From contig NZ_CP114902.1 in NCBI RefSeq assembly GCF_027497235.1, forward strand, positions 5,854,001 through 5,918,000: a stretch of 64,000 nt of DNA, in the 5' to 3' direction. The translations under genes were made by a program, and so were the position numbers. The DNA is from Micromonospora sp. WMMD1128 (GTDB taxonomy: Bacteria > Actinomycetota > Actinomycetes > Mycobacteriales > Micromonosporaceae). Shown in pieces: positions 42,040 to 50,832 of this stretch; the first letter of the stretch is position 1, and every line of letters begins with the position of its first letter. The notes below the pieces were generated by a model, which was not told where the DNA came from, ran no database searches, and worked only from the letters and a program-made list of their open reading frames with translations.

Positions 42040-43713
42040 TCAGAGCATCGTCTGCGACTTCGCCTCCATCTCGGCGGCGGCCTCGTCCTTCGACTCCTTG
42101 GGGAGCGGCTTGCCGCCCGGGGCGGCGGCCTGACCGCCCAGCGGGTCGGCGCCGCCGGTGACGCCCCGCGGTCCGGCACCGCGTAGCTGGTGGTTCGGCA
42201 TGGCCAGGGTGACCAGCACCGCCAGCACGGCGACCAGCCCGGTGGTCAGGAAGACCACGTGCAGCGCGTCGACGAACGACGCCTGGATCGCGGCGCGTAC
42301 CGGGGCGGGCAGGGCGAGGATGGTCGCCGGGTCGTTGATCGAGATGTTCCCGGCGCCGCCGGCCGCCACCGCCGCCCGCTGCTGCGGCGGGAGCTGGGCG
42401 ACCGCGCCGGGCAGCCGGTCGCCGAGCGCGGCGGCGAGCCGCGTCGACAGCACCGCGCCCAGGATCGCCACCCCGAACGACCCGCCGAGCGACCGGAAGA
42501 AGGTGGCCGAGGAGGTGCCCGCGCCCAGGTCGCGGACGTCCACCGCGTTCTGCACGGCCAGGATGAGGGACTGCATGCACAGGCCCAGCCCGACGCCGAT
42601 CACCACCATGTAGCCGAACGCCACCCAGAGCGACGTGGTCACCTGAAGTTGCCGGAACAGCAGCATGCCGGCCACCAGCACGGCGGAACCGGCCACCGGG
42701 AACCACTTGTACCTGCCGATCCGGCTCATCGCCCGGCCGGTGAGGATCGACGTGACGATGATGCCGGCCATCATCGGCAGCATCAGCAGACCGCTGCGGG
42801 TCGGCGAGGCGCCCTTGACGATCTGGAGGTAGAGCGGAATGAAGATGATCGACCCGAACATCACCAGGCCGAGCACGAAACCGGCGGAGTTCGCGAGCGC
42901 GAACGTCCGGCTGCGGAACAGCCGCAGCGGCAGGATCGGCTCCCGGGTCCGGGCCTCCTGGACCAGGAACGCCGCGCCCAGCACCGCGCCGGCCACGAAC
43001 AACCCGACGATCAACCCGGAACCCCAGGCGTACGAGTTGCCGCCCCAGCTCAACGCCAGCAGCAGGCAGCTCACGCCGGCGACGAGCAACGCCGCGCCGA
43101 TCCAGTCGACCGTGTGCTCGCGGCGCTGGAACGGCACCAGCCGCATGACATGCCAGCAGACCACGATGGCGAGGATCGCCAGCGGCACGTTGAGATAGAA
43201 GATCCACCGCCAGTTGGTCTCCGCGAAGTAGCCACCGACGAGCGGGCCGGCCACCGACGACAGGCCGAACACGGCACCGAACAGGCCCTGGTAGCGGCCC
43301 CGCTCCCGGGGTGGCACCACGTCCGAGATGATGACGAACGCCAGCGTCATCAGGCCGCCCGCGCCGAGGCCCTGCACACCCCTGGTGACGATCAACTGGG
43401 TCATGTCCCGGGACAACCCGGCCAGCAGCGAGCCGACCAGGAACGCGCCGATGGAGAACAGGAACACCGGGCGGCGACCGTACAGGTCGGCCATCTTGCC
43501 GTAGAGCGGCGTCGAGGCGGTCGACGCCAGCAGGTACGCCGTGACGACCCACGAGTAGTGGTCGATCCCGCCCAGCTCACCGACGATGGTGGGCAGCGCG
43601 GTGCCGACGATGGTCTGGTCGAGCGCCGCCAGCAGCATGCCGGTCATCAGCCCGAACATCAGCAGGCGGATCTGGCGGGCGGGCAACGAGGGACGAGCGG
43701 CCTGGGCGGTCAT
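42040..43713 (-). CDS. MFS drug transporter, EmrB/QacA (DHA2) type
   Basis: 557 residues with about fourteen hydrophobic segments. Start motif LLMFGLMTGMLLAALDQTIVGTALPTIVGELGGIDHYSWVVTAYLLASTASTPLYGKMADLYGRRPVFLFSI is diagnostic of the 14-TM multidrug H+ antiporters. A cytoplasmic Gly/Ala/Lys-rich tail of about 60 residues ends the protein. Stop codon seven bases from the convergent Nudix gene. Substrate not predictable. Confidence 0.92.
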   Translation of the reverse strand: MTAQAARPSLPARQIRLLMFGLMTGMLLAALDQTIVGTALPTIVGELGGIDHYSWVVTAYLLASTASTPLYGKMADLYGRRPVFLFSIGAFLVGSLLAGLSRDMTQLIVTRGVQGLGAGGLMTLAFVIISDVVPPRERGRYQGLFGAVFGLSSVAGPLVGGYFAETNWRWIFYLNVPLAILAIVVCWHVMRLVPFQRREHTVDWIGAALLVAGVSCLLLALSWGGNSYAWGSGLIVGLFVAGAVLGAAFLVQEARTREPILPLRLFRSRTFALANSAGFVLGLVMFGSIIFIPLYLQIVKGASPTRSGLLMLPMMAGIIVTSILTGRAMSRIGRYKWFPVAGSAVLVAGMLLFRQLQVTTSLWVAFGYMVVIGVGLGLCMQSLILAVQNAVDVRDLGAGTSSATFFRSLGGSFGVAILGAVLSTRLAAALGDRLPGAVAQLPPQQRAAVAAGGAGNISINDPATILALPAPVRAAIQASFVDALHVVFLTTGLVAVLAVLVTLAMPNHQLRGAGPRGVTGGADPLGGQAAAPGGKPLPKESKDEAAAEMEAKSQTML

Positions 43714-43768
43714 CCCGCTTCCTATCCCACCGGGGGCGGATCATGCCCCCGGTGGGCGGGCGAGTTTC

Positions 43769-44326
43769 CTAGCCGGCGGTGTGCCGGCCCTCGGCGAACT
43801 CTTCGACGATCTTGGCGCAGAACGCCGGCAGGTCGTCCGGCTTGCGGCTGCTGACCAGCCCGTTGTCGGTGACGACCTCCTGGTCCACCCAGTTGGCGCC
43901 GGCGTTGGTGAGGTCGGTGCGCAGGCTCGGCCAGGAGGTGATCGTGCGGCCCCGCACCACGTCCGCCTCGACGAGCGTCCACGGGCCGTGGCAGATCACC
44001 CCGACCGGCTTGCCGGCGTCGAAGAACGACTTCACGAACCGGACCGCCTCCGGGTCGGTCCGCAGGAAGTCCGGGTTCGCCACCCCGCCGGGCAGCACCA
44101 GACCGTCGTACGCCCCGGCGTCCGCTTCCTTCGTGGTCACGTCGACCTGGTACTGCTTGCCGTGGTCCAGGTGGTTGAACGCCTGGATCGAGCCGGACTC
44201 GATGGAGACCAGCTCCACCTGGGCCCCGGCGTTCTCCACCGCCTCGCGCGGCTTGGTGTACTCGACCTCCTCGACGCCGTCGGCGGCCAGGAAGGCGATG
44301 CGCTTGCCCTGAAGTGTCGCTGCCAT
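43769..44326 (-). CDS. DJ-1/PfpI family protein
   Basis: 185 residues, type 1 glutamine-amidotransferase-like: KRIAFLAADGVEEVEYTKP, LVLPGGVANPDFLRTD, and the nucleophile elbow VGVICHGPWTLVEA (Cys in CHGP), then a C-terminal VVTDNGLVSSRKPDDLPAFC. Such proteins act as proteases, deglycases or chaperones; which one cannot be told. ATG 44326 has GAGGAGAAG upstream. Divergent from the heptose kinase-like gene. Confidence 0.92.
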   Translation of the reverse strand: MAATLQGKRIAFLAADGVEEVEYTKPREAVENAGAQVELVSIESGSIQAFNHLDHGKQYQVDVTTKEADAGAYDGLVLPGGVANPDFLRTDPEAVRFVKSFFDAGKPVGVICHGPWTLVEADVVRGRTITSWPSLRTDLTNAGANWVDQEVVTDNGLVSSRKPDDLPAFCAKIVEEFAEGRHTAG

Positions 44327-44466
44327 GCTGCTTCTCCTCTCCGGGGTGTGTCTGCACGGTTCCCCCGGCCGATGCCCCGAAACCGGGCGCATCGGGTGGC
44401 CGGCGTCGCACCCGGACCGCCGGGCGGCCAGGTTTGGCCGGTCGCCCCACGGGGACCCGGAGGGGC

Positions 44467-46245
44467 ATGGCAGGAGCAGCGGCGGAAGAGCGCCGGCTGG
44501 CCACCGTCGTGGCGAGCTGGCAGGAACGTCCTGTGCTGGTCGTCGGCGACGCCATGCTCGACGAGTGGCGGTTCGCCGAGTCGGAGCGGCTCTGCCGGGA
44601 GGCGCCCGCGCCGGTCCTCACCCTGCGCCGCCGGATCTCCGCCGCTGGCGGGGCCGCGAACACCGCGGTGAACGTGGCCGCGCTCGGCGGCCGGGCCGTG
44701 CTCGTCGCCCCGGTCGGCGCCGATGTCGCCGGGGACGAGCTGCACGACTGCCTGGACCGGGCGACGGTCTGGGACCGTACGGTGAGCCAGCCCGGCCGGC
44801 CCACCCCGGTCAAGCGGCGGATGCTCGCCGGCAACCAGATCCTGCTCCGGGAGGACTCCGGCGGCCCGGAGGACACGCTCGACGAGGACGCGGTGGCCCG
44901 CCTGCTGACCGCGCTGCACTGCGCCACCGAGGAGCTGCGCGCGGTGGCCGCCGGACGGCCACTCACGCTCGTGGTCTGCGACTACGGCCTGGGCGGGCTG
45001 CCCTCGACGGTCCGCGCCTGGCTGGTCGCCAACCGCGACCGGTACGGCACGGTGGCGCTCGACGCGCACGACCTGGCCGACTGGCGCGGGCTCAACCCGA
45101 CCGTGGTCACCCCCAGTTTCGCCGAGGCCACCCGGCTGCTGGCCCGCGCCGCGGCCGGTTTCGCCCACCCCGGACGGAACACCGTCCCCACCGGCGGTGA
45201 CCTGCACCTGGACCACGCGGCGGACGACGACGGCCCGTCCGAGCTGGTGGTCGGCGCCGCGCCCGGCGGAGCCGGCGAACGGGAGGCGGACGCCCCGTCC
45301 GGGCCGACCGGCGAGCCGACGCCCGGCGAGGGGCGGGTGGCGTTGACCGGCAACGGGCTCAGTGTCACCGGCACCGGGGTGACCGTGAACGCGACGGCCG
45401 GTGCGGGCGTGGACCGGGCCGTGCTGGCCGAGTCGCGCCTGTCCGAGCTGCGCGCGCACACCGGCGCGGACGTGGTGGCGGTGACCCTGGACACCGAGGG
45501 CGCGGTGGTCGGCGGCGCCGACGGCTCACCCCGGCGCAGCCACAGCACCCCGGTCCCGGCCAGCCACGCCGTCGGCGCCGGGGACGCGTACCTGGCGGCC
45601 ATGACGCTGGCGCTGGCCGCCGAGGCGGGCCTGCCGACCGCCGCGCAACTCGCCCAACTCGCCGCCACCATCACGGTCGCCGACACCGGCACCTGCGTGT
45701 GCCGGCGGGAGGACCTGCTCGCCGCGCTCGGCACCGCCGGCGGGGACGCCGGGCACCCGGCGCTCGTCGACGCCGGGGAGTTGGCCGCGATCGTCGCCGA
45801 ACACCGCGCGGCGGGCCGGTCGGTGGTGTTCACCAACGGCTGCTTCGACGTGCTGCACCCGGGGCACGTCCGCTACCTGACCCAGGCCCGCGCGCTCGGC
45901 GACCTGCTCGTCGTGGCGGTCAACTCGGACGGCAGCGTCCGCCGGCTCAAGGGCCCGGACCGGCCGGTCAACCCGGTCGAGGACCGCACCGCCCTGCTGG
46001 CGGCGCTCGCCTGCGTCGACCACGTGGTGGTCTTCGAGGAGGACTCGCCGGTCCGGCTGATCGAGGCGGTCCGCCCCGACGTCTACGTCAAGGGCGGCGA
46101 CTACCCGCCGGAGATGGTGCCCGAGGCGCCGCTGGTGCGCCGCCTCGGCGGGCAGGTGCGCACGCTCGGATACGTGCCGGACCGCTCCACCTCGGCGATC
46201 ATCGACCGGATCCGGGCCCAGGCGGTCGAGAGCAGGCCGGCGTGA
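44467..46245 (+). CDS. Bifunctional heptose-phosphate kinase/adenylyltransferase (HldE-like)
   Basis: 592 residues, two fused domains. Residues about 1-420 are a PfkB/ribokinase kinase (VLVVGDAMLDEWRF, GGAANTAVNVAALGG, and the catalytic end SHAVGAGDAYLAAMTLALA); within it about 250-320 is a low-complexity Gly/Ala/Asp-rich insert not expected in the family. Residues about 450-592 are a cytidylyltransferase fold (VVFTNGCFDVLHPGHVRYL, NSDGSVRRLKGPDRPVNP). As in HldE, it would make ADP-activated heptose or a related sugar. Start ATG 44467 follows GGAGGGGC. Overlaps the next gene by GTGA. Confidence 0.88.
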   Translation: MAGAAAEERRLATVVASWQERPVLVVGDAMLDEWRFAESERLCREAPAPVLTLRRRISAAGGAANTAVNVAALGGRAVLVAPVGADVAGDELHDCLDRATVWDRTVSQPGRPTPVKRRMLAGNQILLREDSGGPEDTLDEDAVARLLTALHCATEELRAVAAGRPLTLVVCDYGLGGLPSTVRAWLVANRDRYGTVALDAHDLADWRGLNPTVVTPSFAEATRLLARAAAGFAHPGRNTVPTGGDLHLDHAADDDGPSELVVGAAPGGAGEREADAPSGPTGEPTPGEGRVALTGNGLSVTGTGVTVNATAGAGVDRAVLAESRLSELRAHTGADVVAVTLDTEGAVVGGADGSPRRSHSTPVPASHAVGAGDAYLAAMTLALAAEAGLPTAAQLAQLAATITVADTGTCVCRREDLLAALGTAGGDAGHPALVDAGELAAIVAEHRAAGRSVVFTNGCFDVLHPGHVRYLTQARALGDLLVVAVNSDGSVRRLKGPDRPVNPVEDRTALLAALACVDHVVVFEEDSPVRLIEAVRPDVYVKGGDYPPEMVPEAPLVRRLGGQVRTLGYVPDRSTSAIIDRIRAQAVESRPA

Positions 46246-47114
46246 CCCGACCGCTCGACCCGGGCACGCCCGAGCAGTTCCGCCGACCCCGGCGCGTCGA
46301 CGTGCTGATCCCCACCCGCAACCGGCCCGCCGAGCTGGCGGTCACCCTCGCCGGGCTGGCCGCCCAGGAGGGCGTACCCGGTTTCGGGGTGGTGGTCAGC
46401 GACCAGTCCGACGGCGATCCCGCGTACGCCCACCCGGCGGCGGCCACCATGATCCGCGCCCTGCGGCACCGGGGGCACCCGGTGTTGCTGACCCGGCGGC
46501 TGCCCCGGCGCGGGCTGGCCGAGCACCGGTCCTACCTGCTGGCCCGGTCGGCGGCCGACGCGGTGCTCTGCCTCGACGACGACGTGTGGCTGGAGCCGGG
46601 CAGCCTGTCCCGGCTGGTCACCGCGCTGGCGGAGCTGGGCTGCGGGTTCGTCGGCAACGCGGTGCACGGGCTGTCCTACGTCGACGACGTGCGCCCGGAC
46701 ACCCACCGACACTACGAGGAGTGGCCGGGCCCACCGGAGCCCGAGCGGATCCGCCCGGGCACGCCGGAGTGGCAGCGGGCGTCGATCCACCCGGCGGCGA
46801 ACCTGCTGCACGTCACCGAGAAACTGGCGCTGCCGGCGGACGCCTGGCGGGCGTACAAGGTGTCCTGGATCGGCGGCTGCGTGCTCTACGACCGGGCGAA
46901 GCTGGTCGACTCCGGCGGCTTCGACTTCTGGGACCGGCTGCCCGAGCGGCACCAGGGCGAGGACGTGGCCGCCCAGCTCGCGGTGCTGGAGCGCCACGGC
47001 GGCGCCGGCGTGCTGCCGAGCGGCGCCTACCACCTGGAGTCGCCGACCACTGTCACCGAGCGGGACGTGGAGGCGTGGGAGGTCGTGCTCAACGAGCCGG
47101 TGGCGGAGGTGTGA
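46242..47114 (+). CDS. Family 2 glycosyltransferase
   Basis: 290 residues, GT-A fold: VDVLIPTRNRPAELAVTLAGLAAQ at the N-terminus, VLCLDDDVWLEPGSL with the DDD metal motif near residue 108, and ERHQGEDVAAQLAVLERHGG (ED catalytic-base region). GTG 46242 overlaps the upstream heptose gene by GTGA, so they form one operon; the product probably adds the activated sugar or a further sugar to a cell-surface glycan. Acceptor unknown. Confidence 0.88.
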   Translation: MTRPLDPGTPEQFRRPRRVDVLIPTRNRPAELAVTLAGLAAQEGVPGFGVVVSDQSDGDPAYAHPAAATMIRALRHRGHPVLLTRRLPRRGLAEHRSYLLARSAADAVLCLDDDVWLEPGSLSRLVTALAELGCGFVGNAVHGLSYVDDVRPDTHRHYEEWPGPPEPERIRPGTPEWQRASIHPAANLLHVTEKLALPADAWRAYKVSWIGGCVLYDRAKLVDSGGFDFWDRLPERHQGEDVAAQLAVLERHGGAGVLPSGAYHLESPTTVTERDVEAWEVVLNEPVAEV

Positions 47115-48252
47115 GCAGGTCACGGGCCGCCTCGATCACCTCGACGGCCGGCACGTCGGCGACGAACGACACCCGGTGCGGGCAGTTCCCGTCGCCGGGG
47201 CGGTGCGGATAGATCCCGGGCGTGCAGTCGACGCCGCAGACCGGGCAGCGGATGGTCCAGGCGGCGATCGGGCGGTGCCGGCCACGCAGCGGCGACGCCC
47301 CGTTGATCAGGTTGCCGATCCAGAAGATCCCGACGGTCGGTGCGCCCACGGCGGCGGCCAGGTGCAGCGGGCCGGTGTCGTTGGAGACCACCAGCGCGCA
47401 GTCCGCGTAGGCGGCGGCGAGCGCGCCGAGCCCCAGCGTGCCGACCTGCGGACGCACCGGCACGCCGGCCGCCGCGACCACCGCGTCGACCGTCTCCCGC
47501 TCGGCCGGGGTGCCGGTGACAAGCACCTCGTACCCGTCCCCGGCCAGCGCCCGGGCGACCTCGGCGAAGCTCTCCGGCGGCCAGCGCCGCCGGGTGTCGG
47601 TGGCCCCCGGGTGCAGCGCCACCCGGGGTCGGGTCGGCGCGCCGAGCACCACGGACGCCTCGGCCCGGTCGGCGTCGGTCACCGCCAGCACCGGGGTGAT
47701 CGTGGTGGCCGGCGCCCCGACCAGGGCCACCACCTCCAGGTAGCGGACCACCTCGTGCTGGTAATAGACGTAGCGCAGCCAGCGGTCGAGCGGCGGCGCG
47801 TCCTCGGCCCGCAGGCCGGCGGTGACCCGGGCGCCGAGCCGCGCCACGAACGGGTTGGAGTTGGCGCCACCGCCGTGCACCTGCAACGCCAGGTCGAACC
47901 GTTCGGCGCGGGCGGCGGCCAGGAAGTCCGCCGGCTCGACCGGCGACTCGTCCGGCCCGGGCTCGCGGATGCCCGGCGTCGGCGGCACCACCAGCACCCG
48001 GTCCACCGGGCCGGGCCGGTCGCGCCAGAACGCCGCGTGCCACGGCGCGCCGAGCAGCACGATCTCCGCCGACGGGTACGCCATCCGCAGCGCGTCAAGC
48101 GCGGGGAGCAGGAAGATGAAGTCGCCGAGCGCGTTGGCCCGCAGCACGGCGATCCGTTCGACGTCCGGTATGCGCTCGCCGGTCGGGCCGAGCGCCGACG
48201 ACGGCTCCCGGCCGCAGCGCGCCGAGCTGGAGCCGTCGGACGGGGTGGTCAC
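47089..48252 (-). CDS. Family 9 glycosyltransferase (heptosyltransferase-like)
   Basis: 387 residues with the GT-B fold of ADP-heptose transferases: IAVLRANALGDFIFLLPALDALRMAYPSAEIVLLG, VALHPGATDTRRRWPPESFAEVARAL, and VSNDTGPLHLAAAVGAPTVGIFWIG (nucleotide-sugar site). The C-terminus has a Cys cluster (CPVCGVDCTPG...CPHRV), plausibly zinc binding. It is antisense to, and overlaps by 26 bases, the family 2 transferase gene. Paired with an HldE-like enzyme, it implies a heptose-containing glycan in this Gram-positive host. Confidence 0.88.
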   Translation of the reverse strand: MTTPSDGSSSARCGREPSSALGPTGERIPDVERIAVLRANALGDFIFLLPALDALRMAYPSAEIVLLGAPWHAAFWRDRPGPVDRVLVVPPTPGIREPGPDESPVEPADFLAAARAERFDLALQVHGGGANSNPFVARLGARVTAGLRAEDAPPLDRWLRYVYYQHEVVRYLEVVALVGAPATTITPVLAVTDADRAEASVVLGAPTRPRVALHPGATDTRRRWPPESFAEVARALAGDGYEVLVTGTPAERETVDAVVAAAGVPVRPQVGTLGLGALAAAYADCALVVSNDTGPLHLAAAVGAPTVGIFWIGNLINGASPLRGRHRPIAAWTIRCPVCGVDCTPGIYPHRPGDGNCPHRVSFVADVPAVEVIEAARDLLTPPPPAR

Positions 48253-48258
48253 CCGGAC

Positions 48259-48786
48259 CTACGGCCGGTCGGTCTCGTCGAGCGCGGTGTCCGGGTGGTG
48301 CAGCTCCCGGTCCGCGGCCGGGTCGGCCCAGGTCGGCGTACGGTCAACGGTGGCGCGCGGGCCGGTGCGGCCGACGGTGATGGTGCGCGTCGCGGGCCGG
48401 GCCGCCCGGGGCAGTCGCACCCGCAGCAGGCCGTGGTCCATGACCGCGTCGATCCGCTCCGGGTCGACGCGCGCCGGCAGGTCCACCCGGTATTCGAAGC
48501 CGCGGGTGGTGAACCCGCCCGGGATGCCCTGGTCGGCGTTGACCTCGGCCTCCGACCGGGCCCGTACGCACAGCTCCCGGTCGTCCAGCTCGACGGCCAC
48601 CTCCTCCGGCGCCACGCCGGGCAGCCGGACCACCACCTCCCAGCCGTCGGCCACCTCGGCCATCTCCACGTCGGGGGTGCCGGCCCGACCGCTGACCAGC
48701 CGGCTCAGCTCGGCGCGCAGCGACTGCAACTCGCCCATCGGGTCCCAGCCCTGCTGGCGACCCCGCCAGCCCTTCGGGTCCGTCAT
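48259..48786 (-). CDS. Hsp20/alpha-crystallin small heat-shock protein
   Basis: 175 residues. The alpha-crystallin domain spans about 37-130: PDVEMAEVADGWEVVVRLPGVAPEEVAVELDDRELCVRARSEAE, FTTRGFEYRVDLPARVDPERIDAVMDHGLLRVRLPRA. It holds unfolding proteins in an ATP-independent way. ATG 48786 overlaps the upstream DUF2231 gene stop by four bases (ATGA), so the two form an operon. A hydrophilic 40-residue tail follows the domain. Confidence 0.9.
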   Translation of the reverse strand: MTDPKGWRGRQQGWDPMGELQSLRAELSRLVSGRAGTPDVEMAEVADGWEVVVRLPGVAPEEVAVELDDRELCVRARSEAEVNADQGIPGGFTTRGFEYRVDLPARVDPERIDAVMDHGLLRVRLPRAARPATRTITVGRTGPRATVDRTPTWADPAADRELHHPDTALDETDRP

Positions 48787-49295
48787 CGTGCGTCGCCGAT
48801 CCGCTGCGGGCCGGGTCGCAACGAGCTGGGGGCGTCGAGGTCGTGCTCCGGGTCGACGCCGACGCCCAGCCGGTCCACCAGCTCACCGCCGAGCCAGGCG
48901 CTGATCCCGAGGATCGCCACGGCGACCACCTCGATGGCGATCAGGGCGCCCCCGGCCGCGCGCGAGTCGGCGTTGAGCCGGACCACCCAGACCGCGGCGA
49001 AGAGCAGGATCACCGCCACGTTGGCGCCGGCGTGGGTGAGCCCGACCCGCTTGGCGCGGGTGCCGGCCGGCAGGGCGAGCAGGTCGAAGGCCCCGGCCGC
49101 GGCGGCCAGCAGGCCGCCGATCAGGCCCACCGTGATGTTCCAGTACGCGACCTCGCCGAGGAAGTCCGGCCCGCCCACGGTGTCGACCAGGTCGAAGATC
49201 ACCGCGGTGACCAGCAGGCCCAGCGGGAACATCACGAGCATCGGGTGCACGGGATGGCCGAGTACCTTCAGCCGGCTCTCCATCTCGGTCTCCAT
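48783..49295 (-). CDS. DUF2231 membrane protein
   Basis: 170 residues with four hydrophobic segments. It starts SRLKVLGHPVHPMLVMFPLGLLVTAVIFDLV, the diagnostic DUF2231 start with GHPxHP, and includes VGLTHAGANVAVILLFAAVWVVR. Function unknown; such proteins are associated with redox or stress operons. Translationally coupled to the Hsp20 gene, consistent with a stress role. Confidence 0.88.
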   Translation of the reverse strand: METEMESRLKVLGHPVHPMLVMFPLGLLVTAVIFDLVDTVGGPDFLGEVAYWNITVGLIGGLLAAAAGAFDLLALPAGTRAKRVGLTHAGANVAVILLFAAVWVVRLNADSRAAGGALIAIEVVAVAILGISAWLGGELVDRLGVGVDPEHDLDAPSSLRPGPQRIGDAR

Positions 49296-49434
49296 CCGTT
49301 GCTGCGTTTCGGTCCGTAACCGCCGCCGTCCGGGACAAACCCGACGGCCGACAGGCTCCTACACTCACGATGGCGGATCCCGACCCGCTCCGGGCCGGAA
49401 CCGTCGTCGAGGTCAACGGACGGGGGAGGAAGAC

Positions 49435-50055
49435 GTGACGACGCAGGAGATCACCAACGCGGAGGAACTACGCGAGCTGCTCGGCGCACCGATGCCGCGG
49501 GCGGTCGCGAAGGAGCGCCGCACGCTGCACCAACGAGACCGGGAATGGCTTGCCGCCTCGCCGTTCTGCCTGGTCGCCACCGCCGGGGCGGACGGCAGTT
49601 GCGACGTCTCCCCGAAGGGTGACCCGCCCGGCTTCGCGCTGGTGCTCGACGACACCACCGTGGCCATCCCGGAACGCCCCGGCAACCGGCGCGCCGACGG
49701 CTACCGCAACATCCTGGAGAACCCGCACGTGGGCCTGCTCTTCCTGATCCCCGGGCGCACCGACACGCTGCGGATCAACGGCCGGGCGCGGCTGCTCCGC
49801 GACGCGCCGTGGTTCGCCGACATGGAGGTCAAGGGCCACCGGCCGGTGCTCGCCGTCGAGGTGGCCGTCGAGCAGATCTTCTACCACTGCGCGAAGGCGT
49901 TCCTCCGCTCCGAGCTGTGGGCGCCGGAGACCTGGCAGCCGGACGTGCTGCCGTCCCGGCCCCGGCTCGTCAAGGAGGTGGAGGCGCCGGCGGAGAGCCT
50001 GGCCGACCTGGAACGGCACTACGGCCCGGACTACGCGAAGAAGCTCTACGTCTGA
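49435..50055 (+). CDS. PPOX-type flavoprotein, MSMEG_1061-like
   Basis: 206 residues: split-barrel domain with AKERRTLHQRDREWLAASPFCLVATAGADGSCDVSPKGDPPGFALVLDDTTVAIPERPGNRRADGYRNILENPHVGLLFLIPGRTDTLRINGRARL, the conserved layout of the MSMEG_1061 family of FMN-binding PPOX proteins. GTG 49435 follows GGGGGAGGA. The reaction is unknown. Its start lies 139 bases from the divergent DUF2231 operon. Confidence 0.88.
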   Translation: MTTQEITNAEELRELLGAPMPRAVAKERRTLHQRDREWLAASPFCLVATAGADGSCDVSPKGDPPGFALVLDDTTVAIPERPGNRRADGYRNILENPHVGLLFLIPGRTDTLRINGRARLLRDAPWFADMEVKGHRPVLAVEVAVEQIFYHCAKAFLRSELWAPETWQPDVLPSRPRLVKEVEAPAESLADLERHYGPDYAKKLYV

Positions 50056-50127
50056 CCGACGGTCGATTAGGCCGGGGCCGCCGGGGTACCGATTCCGGTG
50101 CAGACGACGGGACGACAAGGAGTGGTC

Positions 50128-50715
50128 ATGACCAGGAAGGTCGAGAGGTCCATCGACGTCGACGTGCCGGTCACCACCGCGTACAACCAGTGGACCCAGT
50201 TCGAGGACTTCCCGCGGTTCATGGGCGGCGTGCGGGAGGTGCGCCAGCTCGACGACAAGCGGATGCACTGGGTGGCCGAGATCGCCGGCGTGCAACGCGA
50301 GTGGGACGCCACGATCGTCGAGCAGGTGCCGGACCGGTCGGTGGCGTGGGCGGCGACCGGCGGCACGCCGAACGCCGGCATGGTCCGGTTCGCGCCGCTC
50401 GGCGCCGGCCGCACCCAGGTCCAGCTCCTGCTGGAGTACGAGCCGGAGGGCTTGGTCGAGCAGGCCGGCGACCGGCTGCACCTGGTGGACCGGCAGGCCG
50501 AGTCCGACCTGGAGCGGTTCAAGGACTACATCGAGGGCCGGCAGGTGGAGTCGGGCGGCTGGCGCGGGACCATCGCCCCCGGCGGCCTCCCCGACCCGTC
50601 TCCGCAGGATCCGGTGGCCCGGCACCGCGCGGACTCCGACGAGGAGCCGCCGCCACCGGAGACCGAACCGGAGTACGCCCCGGCGCGCTCGGCGGGCATC
50701 CTTCCGCCCCGATAG
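50128..50715 (+). CDS. SRPBCC family protein
   Basis: 195 residues. An SRPBCC/polyketide-cyclase-like domain covers about 1-150 (VERSIDVDVPVTTAYNQWTQFEDFPRFMGGVREVRQLDDKRMHWVAEIAGVQREWDATIVEQVPDRSVAWAA), a hydrophobic ligand-binding fold. The last 45 residues are acidic and Pro-rich. ATG 50128 follows AAGGAG. Ligand unknown; it may cooperate with the upstream flavoprotein, since they are 72 bases apart on one strand. Confidence 0.88.
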   Translation: MTRKVERSIDVDVPVTTAYNQWTQFEDFPRFMGGVREVRQLDDKRMHWVAEIAGVQREWDATIVEQVPDRSVAWAATGGTPNAGMVRFAPLGAGRTQVQLLLEYEPEGLVEQAGDRLHLVDRQAESDLERFKDYIEGRQVESGGWRGTIAPGGLPDPSPQDPVARHRADSDEEPPPPETEPEYAPARSAGILPPR

Positions 50716-50739
50716 ACCCTCCTCCGCCCTGCCGGAGTG

Positions 50740-50777
50740 AGCCCGGTGGACCGGCCGACGTGGCCGCCCACCGGGCT
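50740..50777. terminator. Hairpin between convergent SRPBCC and HxlR genes
   Basis: AGCCCGGTGG (50740-50749) pairs exactly with CCACCGGGCT (50768-50777); it could terminate both genes. Confidence 0.72.
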
Positions 50778-50832
50778 CCCTCCGCTACGCCGCCCGGGCC
50801 GGCGGGCCCTGTCCGAGGAGTGTGCGGCTGTC

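Noticed and set aside
44314..44466. N-terminal extension of the heptose kinase-like gene
   Set aside because: ATG 44467 has a proper ribosome-binding site and begins at the family's usual N-terminus; the extension overlaps the divergent promoter region.
47176..49434. Long + strand frame upstream of the PPOX gene
   Set aside because: Antisense to the family 9 glycosyltransferase, Hsp20 and DUF2231 genes; the true start is GTG 49435.
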